64,000 nt of DNA from Clostridium paraputrificum (lineage in GTDB: Bacteria; Bacillota; Clostridia; Clostridiales; Clostridiaceae): assembly GCF_900447045.1 (NCBI RefSeq), contig NZ_UAWH01000014.1:990501-1054500 (forward strand), given 5' to 3'. Position 1 is the first letter of the stretch. Each line of letters begins with the position of its first letter. The position numbers and the translations under genes were made by a program. Shown one piece after another: positions 17,473 through 26,669 of this stretch. The notes beneath the pieces are model-generated. The model made no database searches. It worked only from the letters and a program-made list of their open reading frames with translations, and was not told the DNA's origin.

Positions 17473-17535
17473 AAAAAAATAAAAATTATGTATAGTGTAA
17501 ACAAACCGATGATAAAAGTTTAAGGAGGAAAAGAA

Positions 17536-18111
17536 ATGAATAAAAATAATTGGATAAAAGGTGCTGTAGTGTTAGGTTTCTCATTCTTTATAGCTATCTT
17601 ACTTGTTAAACCAATAGGAGTTTCAACTCAATTTTCAGTGTTATCAGGAATAGTACATACTGTAGTAGATAGTGATGTAATAGTTGAAGATTCAAGTAGA
17701 GAAACTGGATATAAAAGTTCAAATGCATATTATGATAAATCAGAGGGGAAATTAGCCAAGTCTATAAAGAATCCATTAAATTATGATTTTATTTTTGTAT
17801 TATCAATTCCAGTAGGTGGATATTTAGGATATTTGTTATTTAGCAGAAAGAAGAAAAATGAAGAAGATAATAATGTGGAATCATGTGTATTAGATGATAA
17901 TAAAAAAAGTTTTATAAGAAAGTATGTACCTAGTTTTATTGGAGGATTTTTACTACTATATGGAGCAAGAATGGCTGATGGATGTACTAGTGGTCATATG
18001 ATGAGTGGAATGATGCAAGGTAGTATAAGTGGCTATGTATTTGCAATATCTGTTTTTGCTACTGCCATACCAACAGCTATAATTGTTAAAAAGATTAAAA
18101 AAGCAAACTAA
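17536..18111 (+). CDS. YeeE/YedE-family sulfur transporter half A (TsuA-like)
   Basis: 191 residues with TMs near 8-28, 80-100, 133-150 and 165-185. The family signature DGCTSGHMMSGMMQ is at the end, with the conserved Cys that relays thiosulfate-type sulfur in YeeE. YeeE proteins import thiosulfate; here the protein is split into two halves, this being the first. Start ATG follows AAGGAGG. The stop is 14 bp before the partner gene. Confidence 0.8.
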   Translation: MNKNNWIKGAVVLGFSFFIAILLVKPIGVSTQFSVLSGIVHTVVDSDVIVEDSSRETGYKSSNAYYDKSEGKLAKSIKNPLNYDFIFVLSIPVGGYLGYLLFSRKKKNEEDNNVESCVLDDNKKSFIRKYVPSFIGGFLLLYGARMADGCTSGHMMSGMMQGSISGYVFAISVFATAIPTAIIVKKIKKAN

Positions 18112-18124
18112 GGAGGAAAAATAT

Positions 18125-18685
18125 ATGAAAATTTTATTGGCAATTTTACTTGGGGGCTTCTTTGGATTTGCACTAGCATATGTAGGAGCTACAGGTTTTA
18201 AAAATATACTAAAAATGTTGAGATTAGAGGACTTATCTTTGGCTAAGATAATTTTATTTGCAATAGGCTTTTCAAGTGTATTACTTTCTATTTCAAGTTT
18301 ATTTGGAATATTTGATACATCTCATTTAAGTGTTAAGACTATGAATTTAGGGGGTATAATTGGCGGATTATTATTTGGAGTTGCATTTGGTGCTGTGGGA
18401 ACATGTCCAGGTACTTGTATTGGTGCAGTTGGAAGTAACGGCGTTAAAAGAGCTGTTGCAGCTATATTAGGTGGATTAGTTGGAGCTTTTGCATTTTCAA
18501 TGTCCTATGGATATTTTAATGAACTTGGATTATTTGCAGCATTAAATATGGGTAAGTTAACTTTATTTAATATTTCTGATAAGTATCCATCAGTTTTTAA
18601 TGTGGGATTTGTTGGACTATTAATTGTTGGGATATTGTTTATGGGTGCAGCATACATTCTTCCTAAAAGAATATTAAAGGATTAA
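18125..18685 (+). CDS. YeeE/YedE-family sulfur transporter half B (TsuB-like)
   Basis: 186 residues from ATG 18125, which has AAGGAGGAAAA upstream; longer frames overlap the previous gene. Five hydrophobic segments; the motif VGTCPGTCIGAVGSNG carries the two family Cys. Forms the second half of a split YeeE-like channel with the upstream gene. Possible substrates are thiosulfate or another sulfane sulfur. Its last seven codons are repeated at 21048, in front of the PHP gene. Confidence 0.8.
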   Translation: MKILLAILLGGFFGFALAYVGATGFKNILKMLRLEDLSLAKIILFAIGFSSVLLSISSLFGIFDTSHLSVKTMNLGGIIGGLLFGVAFGAVGTCPGTCIGAVGSNGVKRAVAAILGGLVGAFAFSMSYGYFNELGLFAALNMGKLTLFNISDKYPSVFNVGFVGLLIVGILFMGAAYILPKRILKD

Positions 18686-18860
18686 AGCAAAGAAAATATT
18701 TATATATTTATATATTGTTATAAATATATAAAGAAACAAATATAAAAATATATAGTAAACATAGGAGGTTGAAGGATCTTCTTTAGATAGGTTTTAAAGT
18801 TAAGAAACTAAATCCAGCAATGTGTAAGTTGCTGGATTTTATTTTGTGCTAATTTAGATA
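18662..18860 (+). repeat. Direct repeat, left copy
   Basis: Begins inside the 3' end of the YeeE half B gene (CCTAAAAGAATATTAAAGGA) and runs through AT-rich DNA, ATATATAGTAAACATAGG, TTTTAAAGTTAAGAAACTAA and the terminator. A copy of roughly 85% identity lies at 21048-21256. The remaining gap to 19281 has only a weak 36-codon ORF. Confidence 0.8.
18811..18846 (+). terminator. Terminator after the YeeE pair
   Basis: Arms AATCCAGCAA and TTGCTGGATT followed by TTATTTT. The same hairpin is duplicated at 21204. Confidence 0.85.
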
Positions 18861-18905
18861 TATATTAACCTAATAGAGAGTTAAGAATTTAATAAGTTAA
18901 GACAA

Positions 18906-19016
18906 ATGAAAATAATATTAAGAATAATAATAAGTACAATATCGTTATTTATGATATTTATGGTTCTTAATGTAATTAATGAATTAGGAAAGGAAAACAT
19001 GAGGAAATCTTGTTAA
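18906..19016 (+). CDS. Possible 36-residue hydrophobic peptide
   Basis: Short ORF with one hydrophobic stretch (IIISTISLFMIFMVLNVI) and a charged tail. It has no convincing ribosome binding site and no recognised family. It could be a small membrane peptide, or chance in AT-rich DNA. Confidence 0.2.
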   Translation: MKIILRIIISTISLFMIFMVLNVINELGKENMRKSC

Positions 19017-19281
19017 ATCCTAAAGAAAAGAGAACAAAGGAATTTTAATCAAATGTTAAGTTTGTTTAAGCGTTTTTATAAGTAACGTTTGAATTACTGG
19101 GTAACTTAAAAGTGCCTAATTGTTTAAATATGATCAATTATATAAAATAAAATCAAGTTAAGATAAGAGGATAAATTAGTATAGTAAAAGTGATTTAGAT
19201 GAAAATCCTAATTTATCTTAGTAAAATAATATAAGTTATAAAATAATATAGCTTGAATTTTCAATAGAAGGAGAGAATAAT

Positions 19282-20659
19282 ATGAGTAAATATGATTCTA
19301 TAATAATTGGTTTTGGAAAAGGTGGAAAAACACTTGCAGGATTTTTGGGGAAGCAAGGAAAAAAAGGTAGCTTTAATTGAAAGATCAGATAAGATGTATG
19401 GGGGAACATGCATTAACATTGGGTGTATTCCAACAAAAACATTAGGACATAAATCTAAGCTTTCTTTATATAAAAATTTAAATAGTTTTGAAGAAAAAGC
19501 AAATGAGTATAGAATAGGGGCAGAAGAAAAACAAAACTTAATTAAAATGCTAAGAGAAAAAAATTATAAAATGTTAGATAGTATTGATAATATTCATATA
19601 TATAATGGGACAGCTTCTTTTGTATCAAGTACAGAAGTTGAAATTGATAGTAAAGATGGTAAATTAATTTTAGAAGGTGAAAACATATTTATAAATACCG
19701 GAGCATCTACTATAATACCCAATATTCCTGGAATAAATGATAGTAAAAAAATATATACAAGTACTACAATAATGGATTTAAAAGAACTACCTAAACATTT
19801 AATAATAGTTGGTGGAGGATATATTGGACTTGAGTTTTCATCAATATATGCAAACTTTGGATCAAAGGTAACTGTCATAGAAGCAGGAGATAGACTTGCA
19901 GCAAGAGAAGATAAAGATATATCTAATAATATAAAAGAAATATTAGAAAATAAAGGTATTTCCTTTGTATTAAATTCAAAAGTGAAGTCATTTAAAGAAG
20001 AGGGAAATGAAATTACAGTTACATATTTAGATACTTTAACTAATTTAGAAACAGAAGTTAAGGGGGACGTAGTTTTAATTGCTACAGGTAGAAAACCTAA
20101 CACAGAAGGGTTAAACCTAGAAGCAGCAGGAGTGAAAACTACAGATAGGGGAGCAGTAGTAGTTGATAATAGATTAAGAACGAATATACCTAATATATGG
20201 GCTATTGGAGATGTAAATGGTGGATTACAATTTACGTATATTTCTTTAGATGATTTTAGAATTATAAAAGACAACTTATTTGGTGAAGGTAAAAGAACAA
20301 CTGATGATAGGGGAGCTATCCCATATTCAGTATTTATTGAACCAAGCTTAGCTAGGGTTGGCTTAAGTGAAACAGAAGCAATAGAAAAAGGATTTGAAAT
20401 TAAGGTGGCAAAATTATCAGTAGCAGCGATTCCAAGAGCAAGAGTTATAAATGAAATAGAAGGTGTGATGAAGGCTGTAGTTGATGCGAAGACTAATAAA
20501 ATACTTGGTTGCACATTATTATGTACAGAAGCTAGTGAGATAATTAATATAGTAAGTACTGCTATTAATACTGGTCAAGATTATACATTCTTAAGAGATA
20601 ATATATTTACTCATCCTACTATGAGTGAAGCATTAAATGATTTATTTTCATTGTTATAA
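19282..20659 (+). pseudogene. RclA-like pyridine nucleotide-disulfide oxidoreductase, frameshifted
   Basis: ATG 19282 (after AAGGAGAG) opens MSKYDSIIIGFGKGGKTLAG, an FAD-binding start. A run of seven A (19359-19365) then shifts the frame. With six A the protein would read through as ~458 residues into VALIERSDKMYGGTCINIGC, containing the redox pair C-x4-C (TCINIGCIP). The NAD-binding GGGYIGLEF, the second FAD motif (ATGRKPNTEGL, IWAIGDV) and the dimerisation domain ending THPTMSEALNDLF are intact. RclA-type enzymes protect against reactive chlorine and use copper. The extra base may be a true mutation, a phase-variable tract or a sequencing error. An HxlR gene follows 32 bp later. Confidence 0.8.
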
Positions 20660-20691
20660 ACTATAAAAATTGTATCTAGTGAAAATATTAT

Positions 20692-21018
20692 TTGTATAGT
20701 GTAGAGGAAATTATATATGACTGCCCTGTAGAAGCCTTATCGAATATATTAGGAAAAAAGTGGGTCGCTGCAATAATATGGAGTATTCAAGATAAAAAGG
20801 TTAGATTTGGAGAGTTGCGAAGAGAGTTGGATGGTTGTAGCAAAAAGATGCTAACACAACAATTAGATTTATTAATTAGTAATAATGTTATAATTAATGA
20901 TAAAAAGATAATTAGTAATAGAGTTGAATCTACCTATTATTTAAGTGATTCAGGATTGTTGTTATTACCTATTATGGAAAAGATGATAAACTGGAGTAAT
21001 AATAACTTATCATGTTAA
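20692..21018 (+). CDS. HxlR-family transcriptional regulator
   Basis: 108 residues with the HxlR winged helix: CPVEALSNILGKKWVAAIIW, LRRELDGCSKKMLTQQLDLL and a C-terminal wing YYLSDSGLLLLPIM. Cys11 in YDCPVE is the conserved redox-type Cys. Start is TTG 20692; a stop lies four codons upstream and no ATG fits. Follows the RclA-like gene, so it likely controls it in response to disulfide or electrophile stress. Confidence 0.8.
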   Translation: MYSVEEIIYDCPVEALSNILGKKWVAAIIWSIQDKKVRFGELRRELDGCSKKMLTQQLDLLISNNVIINDKKIISNRVESTYYLSDSGLLLLPIMEKMINWSNNNLSC

Positions 21019-21047
21019 AAGTAGAGTTAGTTAATATATATTTGACC

Positions 21048-21256
21048 TAAAAGAATATTAAAGGATTAGAACAAAGAAAATAGTAATATATTTATATATT
21101 GTTTTAAATATATAAAGAAACAAATATATAAATATAAAAATATATAGTAAACATAGGGGGTTGAGGGGACATTCTTAAGAAAAATTTTAAAGTTAAGAAA
21201 CTAAATCCAGCAATGTATAAGTTGCTGGATTTTATTTTTTCTAATTTAGATATTCA
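21048..21256 (+). repeat. Direct repeat, right copy
   Basis: Right copy of 18662-18860. It includes a scar of the YeeE 3' codons (CCTAAAAGAATATTAAAGGA), the AT-rich middle, TATATAGTAAACATAGG and the same terminator hairpin (21204-21240). A second hairpin (AGCAAAT/ATTTGCT) lies at 21268. The rest of the gap up to 21427 shows only the promoter and ribosome binding region of the PHP gene. Confidence 0.8.
21204..21240 (+). terminator. Terminator after HxlR gene
   Basis: Arms AATCCAGCAA and TTGCTGGATT, then TTATTTTTT; duplicate of the one at 18811. Confidence 0.85.
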
Positions 21257-21427
21257 TTTATATTTGAAGCAAATATTCATTTGCTTTTATGAGGAGACCT
21301 TGAATTTTCAAAAGAGATGATATAGAATTTTTGGTAATAATATAGATGCTTAAAATTGGATACTAAGTAGTGAAGGGTAAGGGGAATTTTGACTTCTATA
21401 AATAGATTTTAGAGGAGAGGAAAAGAG

Positions 21428-22315
21428 ATGAGTTATATAGATTTGCATATGCATTCAAATTATAGTGATGATGGGGAGTTTACGCCTAAAGAGTTAGCAG
21501 ACCTTTGTATAGAAAGAGGGGTAAAATATTTTGCAATAGCTGATCATAATTCTGTTAGAGGAATAGAAGAGGGGAAAGAATATATTAAAGATAAAGATAT
21601 TACAATAATTCCAGCCATTGAATTAGATTGTAGTATTGATGGTGTAAACCTACATGTTTTAGGATATGGAATAGATTATAAAAGTGATATTTTTGAAGAA
21701 ATAGAAGCCAATATAATAAAACAAGAGCAAGTTGCTTCAAAAGAAAGAATGAGATTAGTTAGGGAACTAGGAATAAATTTTGAGGATGAAATGATAAAAA
21801 AGCTATCTAAAAATGGAGTGGTTAATGGTGAAATGATAGCTGAAGCAGCAATGAGCTTTGATAAAAATCAAGAAAATCCACTACTTAAACCTTACTATAA
21901 AAATGGGTCAAGAAGTGATAATCCATTTGTAAATTTCTATTGGGATTTTTGTGCTCAAGGAAAACCTACATATGTTGAGGTGAAGTTTATCTCATTAGAA
22001 AAGGCTGTAAAAGTTATTTTAGACAATGGTGGAGTTCCAATATTAGCTCATCCAGGTAATAATGTAAAGGAAGATTTAAATCTATTAGAAAAAATAATTG
22101 CTAGAGGAGTTAAGGGATTAGAAGTGTATAGCAGTTATCATAATGAAGAACAAATAGCTTTTTATAGGGATTTTGCTTATAGAAATAATTTACTTTTAAC
22201 TTGTGGCAGTGATTTTCATGGAAAAACAAAGCCAAATATAATTTTAGGTGGAGTAAGTTGTAATAATAGTGAAGAGGAAATAATTAAAGAACTTGATATT
22301 AAATTAGGCCAATGA
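21428..22315 (+). CDS. PHP-domain phosphoesterase
   Basis: 295 residues. The metal-binding motifs of the PHP superfamily are present in order: DLHMHSNYSDDG near the N-terminus, FAIADHNSVRG, LAHPG near 205 and CGSDFHGKTKP near the C-terminus. Closest in layout to YciV/RNase AM and 3',5'-nucleoside bisphosphate phosphatases, which trim RNA 5' ends or hydrolyse pAp-like nucleotides. Start ATG has GAGGAGAGG upstream. The terminator overlaps the stop codon. Confidence 0.85.
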   Translation: MSYIDLHMHSNYSDDGEFTPKELADLCIERGVKYFAIADHNSVRGIEEGKEYIKDKDITIIPAIELDCSIDGVNLHVLGYGIDYKSDIFEEIEANIIKQEQVASKERMRLVRELGINFEDEMIKKLSKNGVVNGEMIAEAAMSFDKNQENPLLKPYYKNGSRSDNPFVNFYWDFCAQGKPTYVEVKFISLEKAVKVILDNGGVPILAHPGNNVKEDLNLLEKIIARGVKGLEVYSSYHNEEQIAFYRDFAYRNNLLLTCGSDFHGKTKPNIILGGVSCNNSEEEIIKELDIKLGQ

Positions 22316-22340
22316 TATTAAAAATGATCATTGGCTTATG
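22308..22340 (+). terminator. Terminator overlapping PHP gene stop
   Basis: Arms GCCAATGAT and ATCATTGGC; the left arm contains the TGA stop codon. Weak T-run. Confidence 0.6.
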
Positions 22341-22403
22341 TTACAATTGGAATGGTAAATTATTGTAAGAAGTGGATAGGTATTTGAAAGGAATAAGAAT
22401 ACT

Positions 22404-22826
22404 ATGATAGATATTAAAAATTATAATTATTGTCCAGACATAGGTGAAATAAGTGAATATATTAGAAATTCATTATTTAATGATTTCTGTGCAGAGATAG
22501 TTAAAGAATATAATGCAAAATATAAAGTAGAGTTTAGTAAATGTTCATGGGAGTCAGGATGGAATATTAAATTTAAAAAGTCTGGGAAAACACTATGCAC
22601 AGTATATCCAAGAGAAAATTATTTCACTGTATTGGTGGTAGTTGGAGTGAAAGAAAAGGAAGCTGTGGAAGAATTGTTATTTAATTTATCTCCAGTAATT
22701 CAGAGGATATATAATGAAACCAAAGAGGGAATGGGGCAACGTTGGTTAATGATAGATTTAGAAGATAAGGATGAAATATTTAGTGATGTACTAAAACTTA
22801 TTGATGTACGCGCAAAATTTAGGTAA
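22404..22826 (+). CDS. DUF3788-family protein
   Basis: 140 residues, soluble. It resembles the DUF3788 family: WESGWNIKFKKSGKTLCTVYPRENYFTVLV and the tail GMGQRWLMIDLEDKDEIFSDVLKLI. Function of the family is unknown; the fold is probably related to YdhG/DUF1801 small-molecule binders. Monocistronic, with AAAGGAAT before the ATG. Confidence 0.7.
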   Translation: MIDIKNYNYCPDIGEISEYIRNSLFNDFCAEIVKEYNAKYKVEFSKCSWESGWNIKFKKSGKTLCTVYPRENYFTVLVVVGVKEKEAVEELLFNLSPVIQRIYNETKEGMGQRWLMIDLEDKDEIFSDVLKLIDVRAKFR

Positions 22827-22934
22827 AGTTCATATTTAAATTGTCATGTTCTACATTAACTCTACCAATTCTACCTGTGGTAGGTTTAGATTTAATGCCA
22901 TTGAAATTATAATGATATTAAAGGTGGTGTAATT

Positions 22935-23081
22935 ATGGATACAAAAAAAATAGGAGTATTTATAGCAGATGCTAGAAAAAAGAAAAAACTTACACAGGCA
23001 GAACTAGGAGAACATCTAAATGTAACTGATAAAGCAGTTTCTAAATGGGAATGTGGAGTTTCCCAAACAAAAGGATATTAA
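22935..23081 (+). pseudogene. XRE-family regulator, N-terminal fragment cut by the mobile element
   Basis: 48 codons. The first 43 are a normal XRE helix-turn-helix (KKLTQAELGEHLNVTDKAVS then KWECGVS). The last five (QTKGY, stop) are foreign. XRE proteins of this kind continue with LPD..LFEDISKVLGVS..ELLKG, which is exactly what resumes at 33084. Joining 22935-23063 to 33084-33443 gives an uninterrupted 162-residue reading frame. Ribosome binding site AAGGTGGTG. Confidence 0.85.
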
Positions 23082-23126
23082 GAAATAACCTGTGTTTTCC
23101 TGCTTGCAAATAGAAATACAGTAAAA

Positions 23127-23162
23127 AGATACTTCACATTAGAATAGAGGTATCTTTTTTTT
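23127..23162 (+). terminator. Terminator at element left end
   Basis: Arms AGATACTTC and GAGGTATCT followed by TTTTTTTGC. Shields the cargo operon from transcripts of the disrupted XRE gene. Confidence 0.75.
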
Positions 23163-23197
23163 GCTTTATAAAAAATAAAAAGAAATAAAAAATAAGA

Positions 23198-23230
23198 TTT
23201 CATAAATATTTCATAAAAGCAATTTATACT
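23198..23230 (+). promoter_or_regulatory. Response-regulator box and -10 of cargo ABC operon
   Basis: Two direct repeats TTTCATAAA at 23198 and 23209 (11-bp period), followed seven bases later by TATACT (23225-23230). Direct repeats one helical turn apart in place of a -35 box are typical of OmpR-family targets, so the regulator at 26670 probably activates here. Confidence 0.55.
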
Positions 23231-23258
23231 ATAGATGATAGGAGGTATGAAAAAGGAT

Positions 23259-24560
23259 ATGCTAAGAAATTCATTATTGTATATTAAAAGAAAGAAGAAA
23301 AAATCTATAATTGTATTATTTATACTAACAGCAATTTTAATAAGTCTTTATACATGTTTATCTATAAATAAGTTTAGTAATAATGTGGAGAGTATTATTT
23401 ATAGAGCAGCCAATTCTTCATTTATTCTAAAGAGTAAAAACAGCCAAGAGTTGATTGATACAAAGGAAGTTGAAGGTATAAAGAACTTAGATAGAATTAA
23501 TGAGTATAATCTTGAATATGAAACACTTGCACAATTAAAAGGTGATGATGTTTTTGGTGGCGAGCAAAAAGTTGAAATATCAAATTTAAATTCTGAATAT
23601 GAAAATCTTTTAAAGATTTATGGAGTAAGAGATTCTAGTTTAAGTAATGATTTTACAAGTGAAGTATTTAAAATAGTAGAAGGAAGACATATAGGAAAAG
23701 ATGATAAAAATAAGATAATAGTTCATGAGGAGTTAGCTAAACAAAATCAATATGAATTAGGTGATAAAGTTTCAATAAAACAAATTAAACAATACGATCC
23801 TGATGATGAAGATATTAACTCTAATATTGGATTAGAAAATGAGTATGAAATAGTTGGTATTTTTTCTGGGAAGAAACAAGAAAGTTATACTGGATTTTCT
23901 TCCGATTACAGTGAAAATATGGCCTTTATTGACTATAGTTCAAGTCAAAAAATATCTGGTATAGATTCTAATTATGAAAAACTAAATCAAGCAACGTATT
24001 TTGTGAATAGTCCAGAAAATATGGACAAGGTAATTTCGAGTATAAAAAATATGAATATTAATTGGTCCAATATTGATCTTGAAAAGAATACAAAGATCTT
24101 TGATGATATATCAACTACTGTAGGATCAATTAAAGGAATAATACAAATAATTACATATTCAATTATAGTAGGAGGTTGTATAGTGCTTTCTTTAATATTG
24201 ATACTATGGCTAAGAGAGAGAATTTATGAAATAGGAATATTATTATCAATAGGAATAGGAAAGCGTGAAATTATAGGGCAATTTATATTGGAGTTAGTTT
24301 TTATATCTATCCCAAGTTTATTTATTTCAACTTTAATAGGAAATTTAGTAACAAGAAAAATATTAAGTGAAATTATATTAAAAGAAAAAATTATAAGTAC
24401 TTTAAGTAATGCATCTAATAAGATATTTGGAAGTGAAAATATTTTTATTATTTGTCAAAGCTATGGGTTATTAATTTTAATAATATTATTATCAGTTTTA
24501 ATCACTTCAGGAATAATATTGATGAAAAAGCCAAAAGAAATTTTATCAAAAATGAGTTAA
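23259..24560 (+). CDS. FtsX-type ABC permease (element cargo, subunit 1)
   Basis: 433 residues from ATG 23259. This start aligns MLRNSLLYIKRKKKKSII with the start of the paralogue at 25247 (MLKNALSYITRKKLKSII); upstream ATGs at 23235 and 23247 sit inside the ribosome binding site. TM ~15-35, extracytoplasmic MacB-like domain ~40-285, then three TMs (~295-425), the FtsX layout. Pairs with subunit 2 and the ATPase between them. Confidence 0.85.
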   Translation: MLRNSLLYIKRKKKKSIIVLFILTAILISLYTCLSINKFSNNVESIIYRAANSSFILKSKNSQELIDTKEVEGIKNLDRINEYNLEYETLAQLKGDDVFGGEQKVEISNLNSEYENLLKIYGVRDSSLSNDFTSEVFKIVEGRHIGKDDKNKIIVHEELAKQNQYELGDKVSIKQIKQYDPDDEDINSNIGLENEYEIVGIFSGKKQESYTGFSSDYSENMAFIDYSSSQKISGIDSNYEKLNQATYFVNSPENMDKVISSIKNMNINWSNIDLEKNTKIFDDISTTVGSIKGIIQIITYSIIVGGCIVLSLILILWLRERIYEIGILLSIGIGKREIIGQFILELVFISIPSLFISTLIGNLVTRKILSEIILKEKIISTLSNASNKIFGSENIFIICQSYGLLILIILLSVLITSGIILMKKPKEILSKMS

Positions 24561-24572
24561 GGAGTAAAAAAA

Positions 24573-25223
24573 ATGAGTATATTAAATATGAAAAATGTTA
24601 GTTATAATTATAAAAATTCAAAAGAGAAAATCTTAAGAGATGTAAATGCAAATTTTGAATTAGGGAAATTTTATGCCATAGTAGGAAAATCTGGAGTAGG
24701 AAAATCCACTTTTTTATCACTATTAGCAGGGTTGGATGTTCCGGTAAAGGGGGAAATACAATTTGAAGGTGTCGATATATCTAAAAAGGGATATAGTCAT
24801 CACAGAAGAAAACAGGTTTCTTTAGTATTTCAGAACTATAATTTAATTGACTATTTAACACCTATGGAAAATGTTAGGTTGGTAAATAAAAAAGCTAATA
24901 AAGAAATATTACTAGAATTAGGATTAGATGAAAGTCAAATTAATAGAAATGTAATGAAGTTGTCTGGAGGACAGCAACAAAGAGTTGCGATAGCAAGGGC
25001 GCTTGTATCTGAAGCACCTATAATTTTAGCAGATGAGCCAACAGGAAATCTTGATGAAAGTACAGCACTTGAAATAATTGAAATGCTTAATAAATTAGCA
25101 AAATCAAGAAATAAATGTGTAATAGTAGTAACTCATAGTAAAGAAGTAGCAAAGGCAGCAGATTATATTTTAGAAATAAAAAATAAAAATTTAAAAGAAG
25201 TTAATTTTAAGAAAAATAGTTAG
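24573..25223 (+). CDS. ABC transporter ATPase (element cargo)
   Basis: 216 residues. Walker A GKSGVGKST, signature LSGGQQQRVAIARAL, Walker B IILADEPTGNLDE and H-loop VVTHSKEVA: the MacB/LolD class. Twelve bases after the first permease and before the second, so the complex is probably a heterodimeric permease with two copies of this ATPase, used for peptide or bacteriocin resistance. Confidence 0.9.
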   Translation: MSILNMKNVSYNYKNSKEKILRDVNANFELGKFYAIVGKSGVGKSTFLSLLAGLDVPVKGEIQFEGVDISKKGYSHHRRKQVSLVFQNYNLIDYLTPMENVRLVNKKANKEILLELGLDESQINRNVMKLSGGQQQRVAIARALVSEAPIILADEPTGNLDESTALEIIEMLNKLAKSRNKCVIVVTHSKEVAKAADYILEIKNKNLKEVNFKKNS

Positions 25224-25246
25224 TTTAATAAAGGAGATAATAATAA

Positions 25247-26623
25247 ATGTTAAAAAATGCATTATCATATATAACAAGAAAAAAACTTAAGTCAATAATT
25301 ATTTTTGCAATTATATTAATAATGGCAACACTTAGTTTAGTAAGTATATCTATAAAGAATGCAACTAATAACGCATCAAAAGAGACGTTTAAAAATATAA
25401 CAAATAGTTTTTCAATGCAGATAAATAGAAGGGTTAACCCTGGAACAGCAAGAGGTGCAGGAAATGTAAAAGGGAAAGACATTAAAAAGATAGCTGATTC
25501 AAAAGAGATAGAAGGTTATATTAAAAGAATAAATGGTGTTGGAGATCTTGTAGATCATGATATAATTGAAACAGAAGAAACAAAGAGAAACCAAAGTGCT
25601 GAAAGAAAAAAAAGTTTTAAAAATGCAGTAATGGTTACAGGAGTTAATGATTCATCTAAAGAAGATAAATTTGTATCAGGTGCCTTTAAGCTTGTAGAAG
25701 GAAATCATTTAAAAACGGGTGATAAAGGAAAAATTTTAATACATAAAGATTTAGCTACGAAAAATAATCTAAAAGTTGGAGATAAGATGAAGATAAAATC
25801 AAATCTTTTTGACGCAGATAATGAAAAACAAGCTAATGAAACTATAGAAGTAGAAATAATTGGATTATTTGAAGGAAAGAATAAATCAGGTGTTTATTAT
25901 TCACAAGAATTTTACGAAAATAATGTAGTTACAGATATTGATACTGCTGCTAGGTTATATGGGAATACTGAAGATACAGCTATTTATCAGGACGCAACTT
26001 TCTTTGTAAAAGGAGATATAGATCTAGATGCTGTAATAAAAAAGATGAAGAGTTTAGATATTGATTGGAAATCATACGATTTAATAAAGAGCTCAAGTAA
26101 TTATCCAGCATTACAACAATCTATTTCTGGTATATATAAAGTAGCAGATAAATTATTTTTAGGTAGTTTAATTTTTGCAGGAGTAGTCTTAAGTTTACTA
26201 TTATTATTGTGGATAAATGCAAGAAAAAAGGAAATAGGAATTATGTTAGCATTGGGAATAACAAAGGCTAAAATAATGGGACAATTCATTATGGAATTAA
26301 TGATAATAGGATCCTTTGCATTTGCTGGATCATTCTTCTTGGCTAGCTATACAGGCAAAACAATTGCAAATAAAGTACTAAACAGTGTTACATCAGATAT
26401 TGCAAAAAAAATGGCATCAGATGCATCTTCAGCAAATCTTGGAGCCGGAGTTGAAGTTGATGGATTTAATAAAACTCTAACAAGCCTTAATATAAATATA
26501 AATTCTTTAGATATGGTTTATGTAGTTATATTTGGTGTAGGAATAATGTTAATAGCACTTCTTATAGCATCTAATAAAATGCTAAGAAAACATCCAAAAG
26601 AATTATTAACAGATATTGAATAG
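25247..26623 (+). CDS. FtsX-type ABC permease (element cargo, subunit 2)
   Basis: 458 residues, paralogous to the subunit at 23259: TM ~12-32, extracytoplasmic domain ~35-300 and three C-terminal TMs (~300-450). Ends in KMLRKHPKELLTDIE, comparable to MKKPKEILSKMS in subunit 1. Start ATG follows AAAGGAGAT. Confidence 0.88.
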   Translation: MLKNALSYITRKKLKSIIIFAIILIMATLSLVSISIKNATNNASKETFKNITNSFSMQINRRVNPGTARGAGNVKGKDIKKIADSKEIEGYIKRINGVGDLVDHDIIETEETKRNQSAERKKSFKNAVMVTGVNDSSKEDKFVSGAFKLVEGNHLKTGDKGKILIHKDLATKNNLKVGDKMKIKSNLFDADNEKQANETIEVEIIGLFEGKNKSGVYYSQEFYENNVVTDIDTAARLYGNTEDTAIYQDATFFVKGDIDLDAVIKKMKSLDIDWKSYDLIKSSSNYPALQQSISGIYKVADKLFLGSLIFAGVVLSLLLLLWINARKKEIGIMLALGITKAKIMGQFIMELMIIGSFAFAGSFFLASYTGKTIANKVLNSVTSDIAKKMASDASSANLGAGVEVDGFNKTLTSLNININSLDMVYVVIFGVGIMLIALLIASNKMLRKHPKELLTDIE

Positions 26624-26669
26624 AAATACAGATTTAGCTGTTTTATATTGTAGAAAGGAAAGTTAAAAG

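Noticed and set aside
19594-20514. 306-codon ORF on the minus strand
   Set aside because: Runs antisense through the RclA-like gene, has no ribosome binding site and Ser/Ile/Pro-rich composition typical of a reverse-strand shadow.
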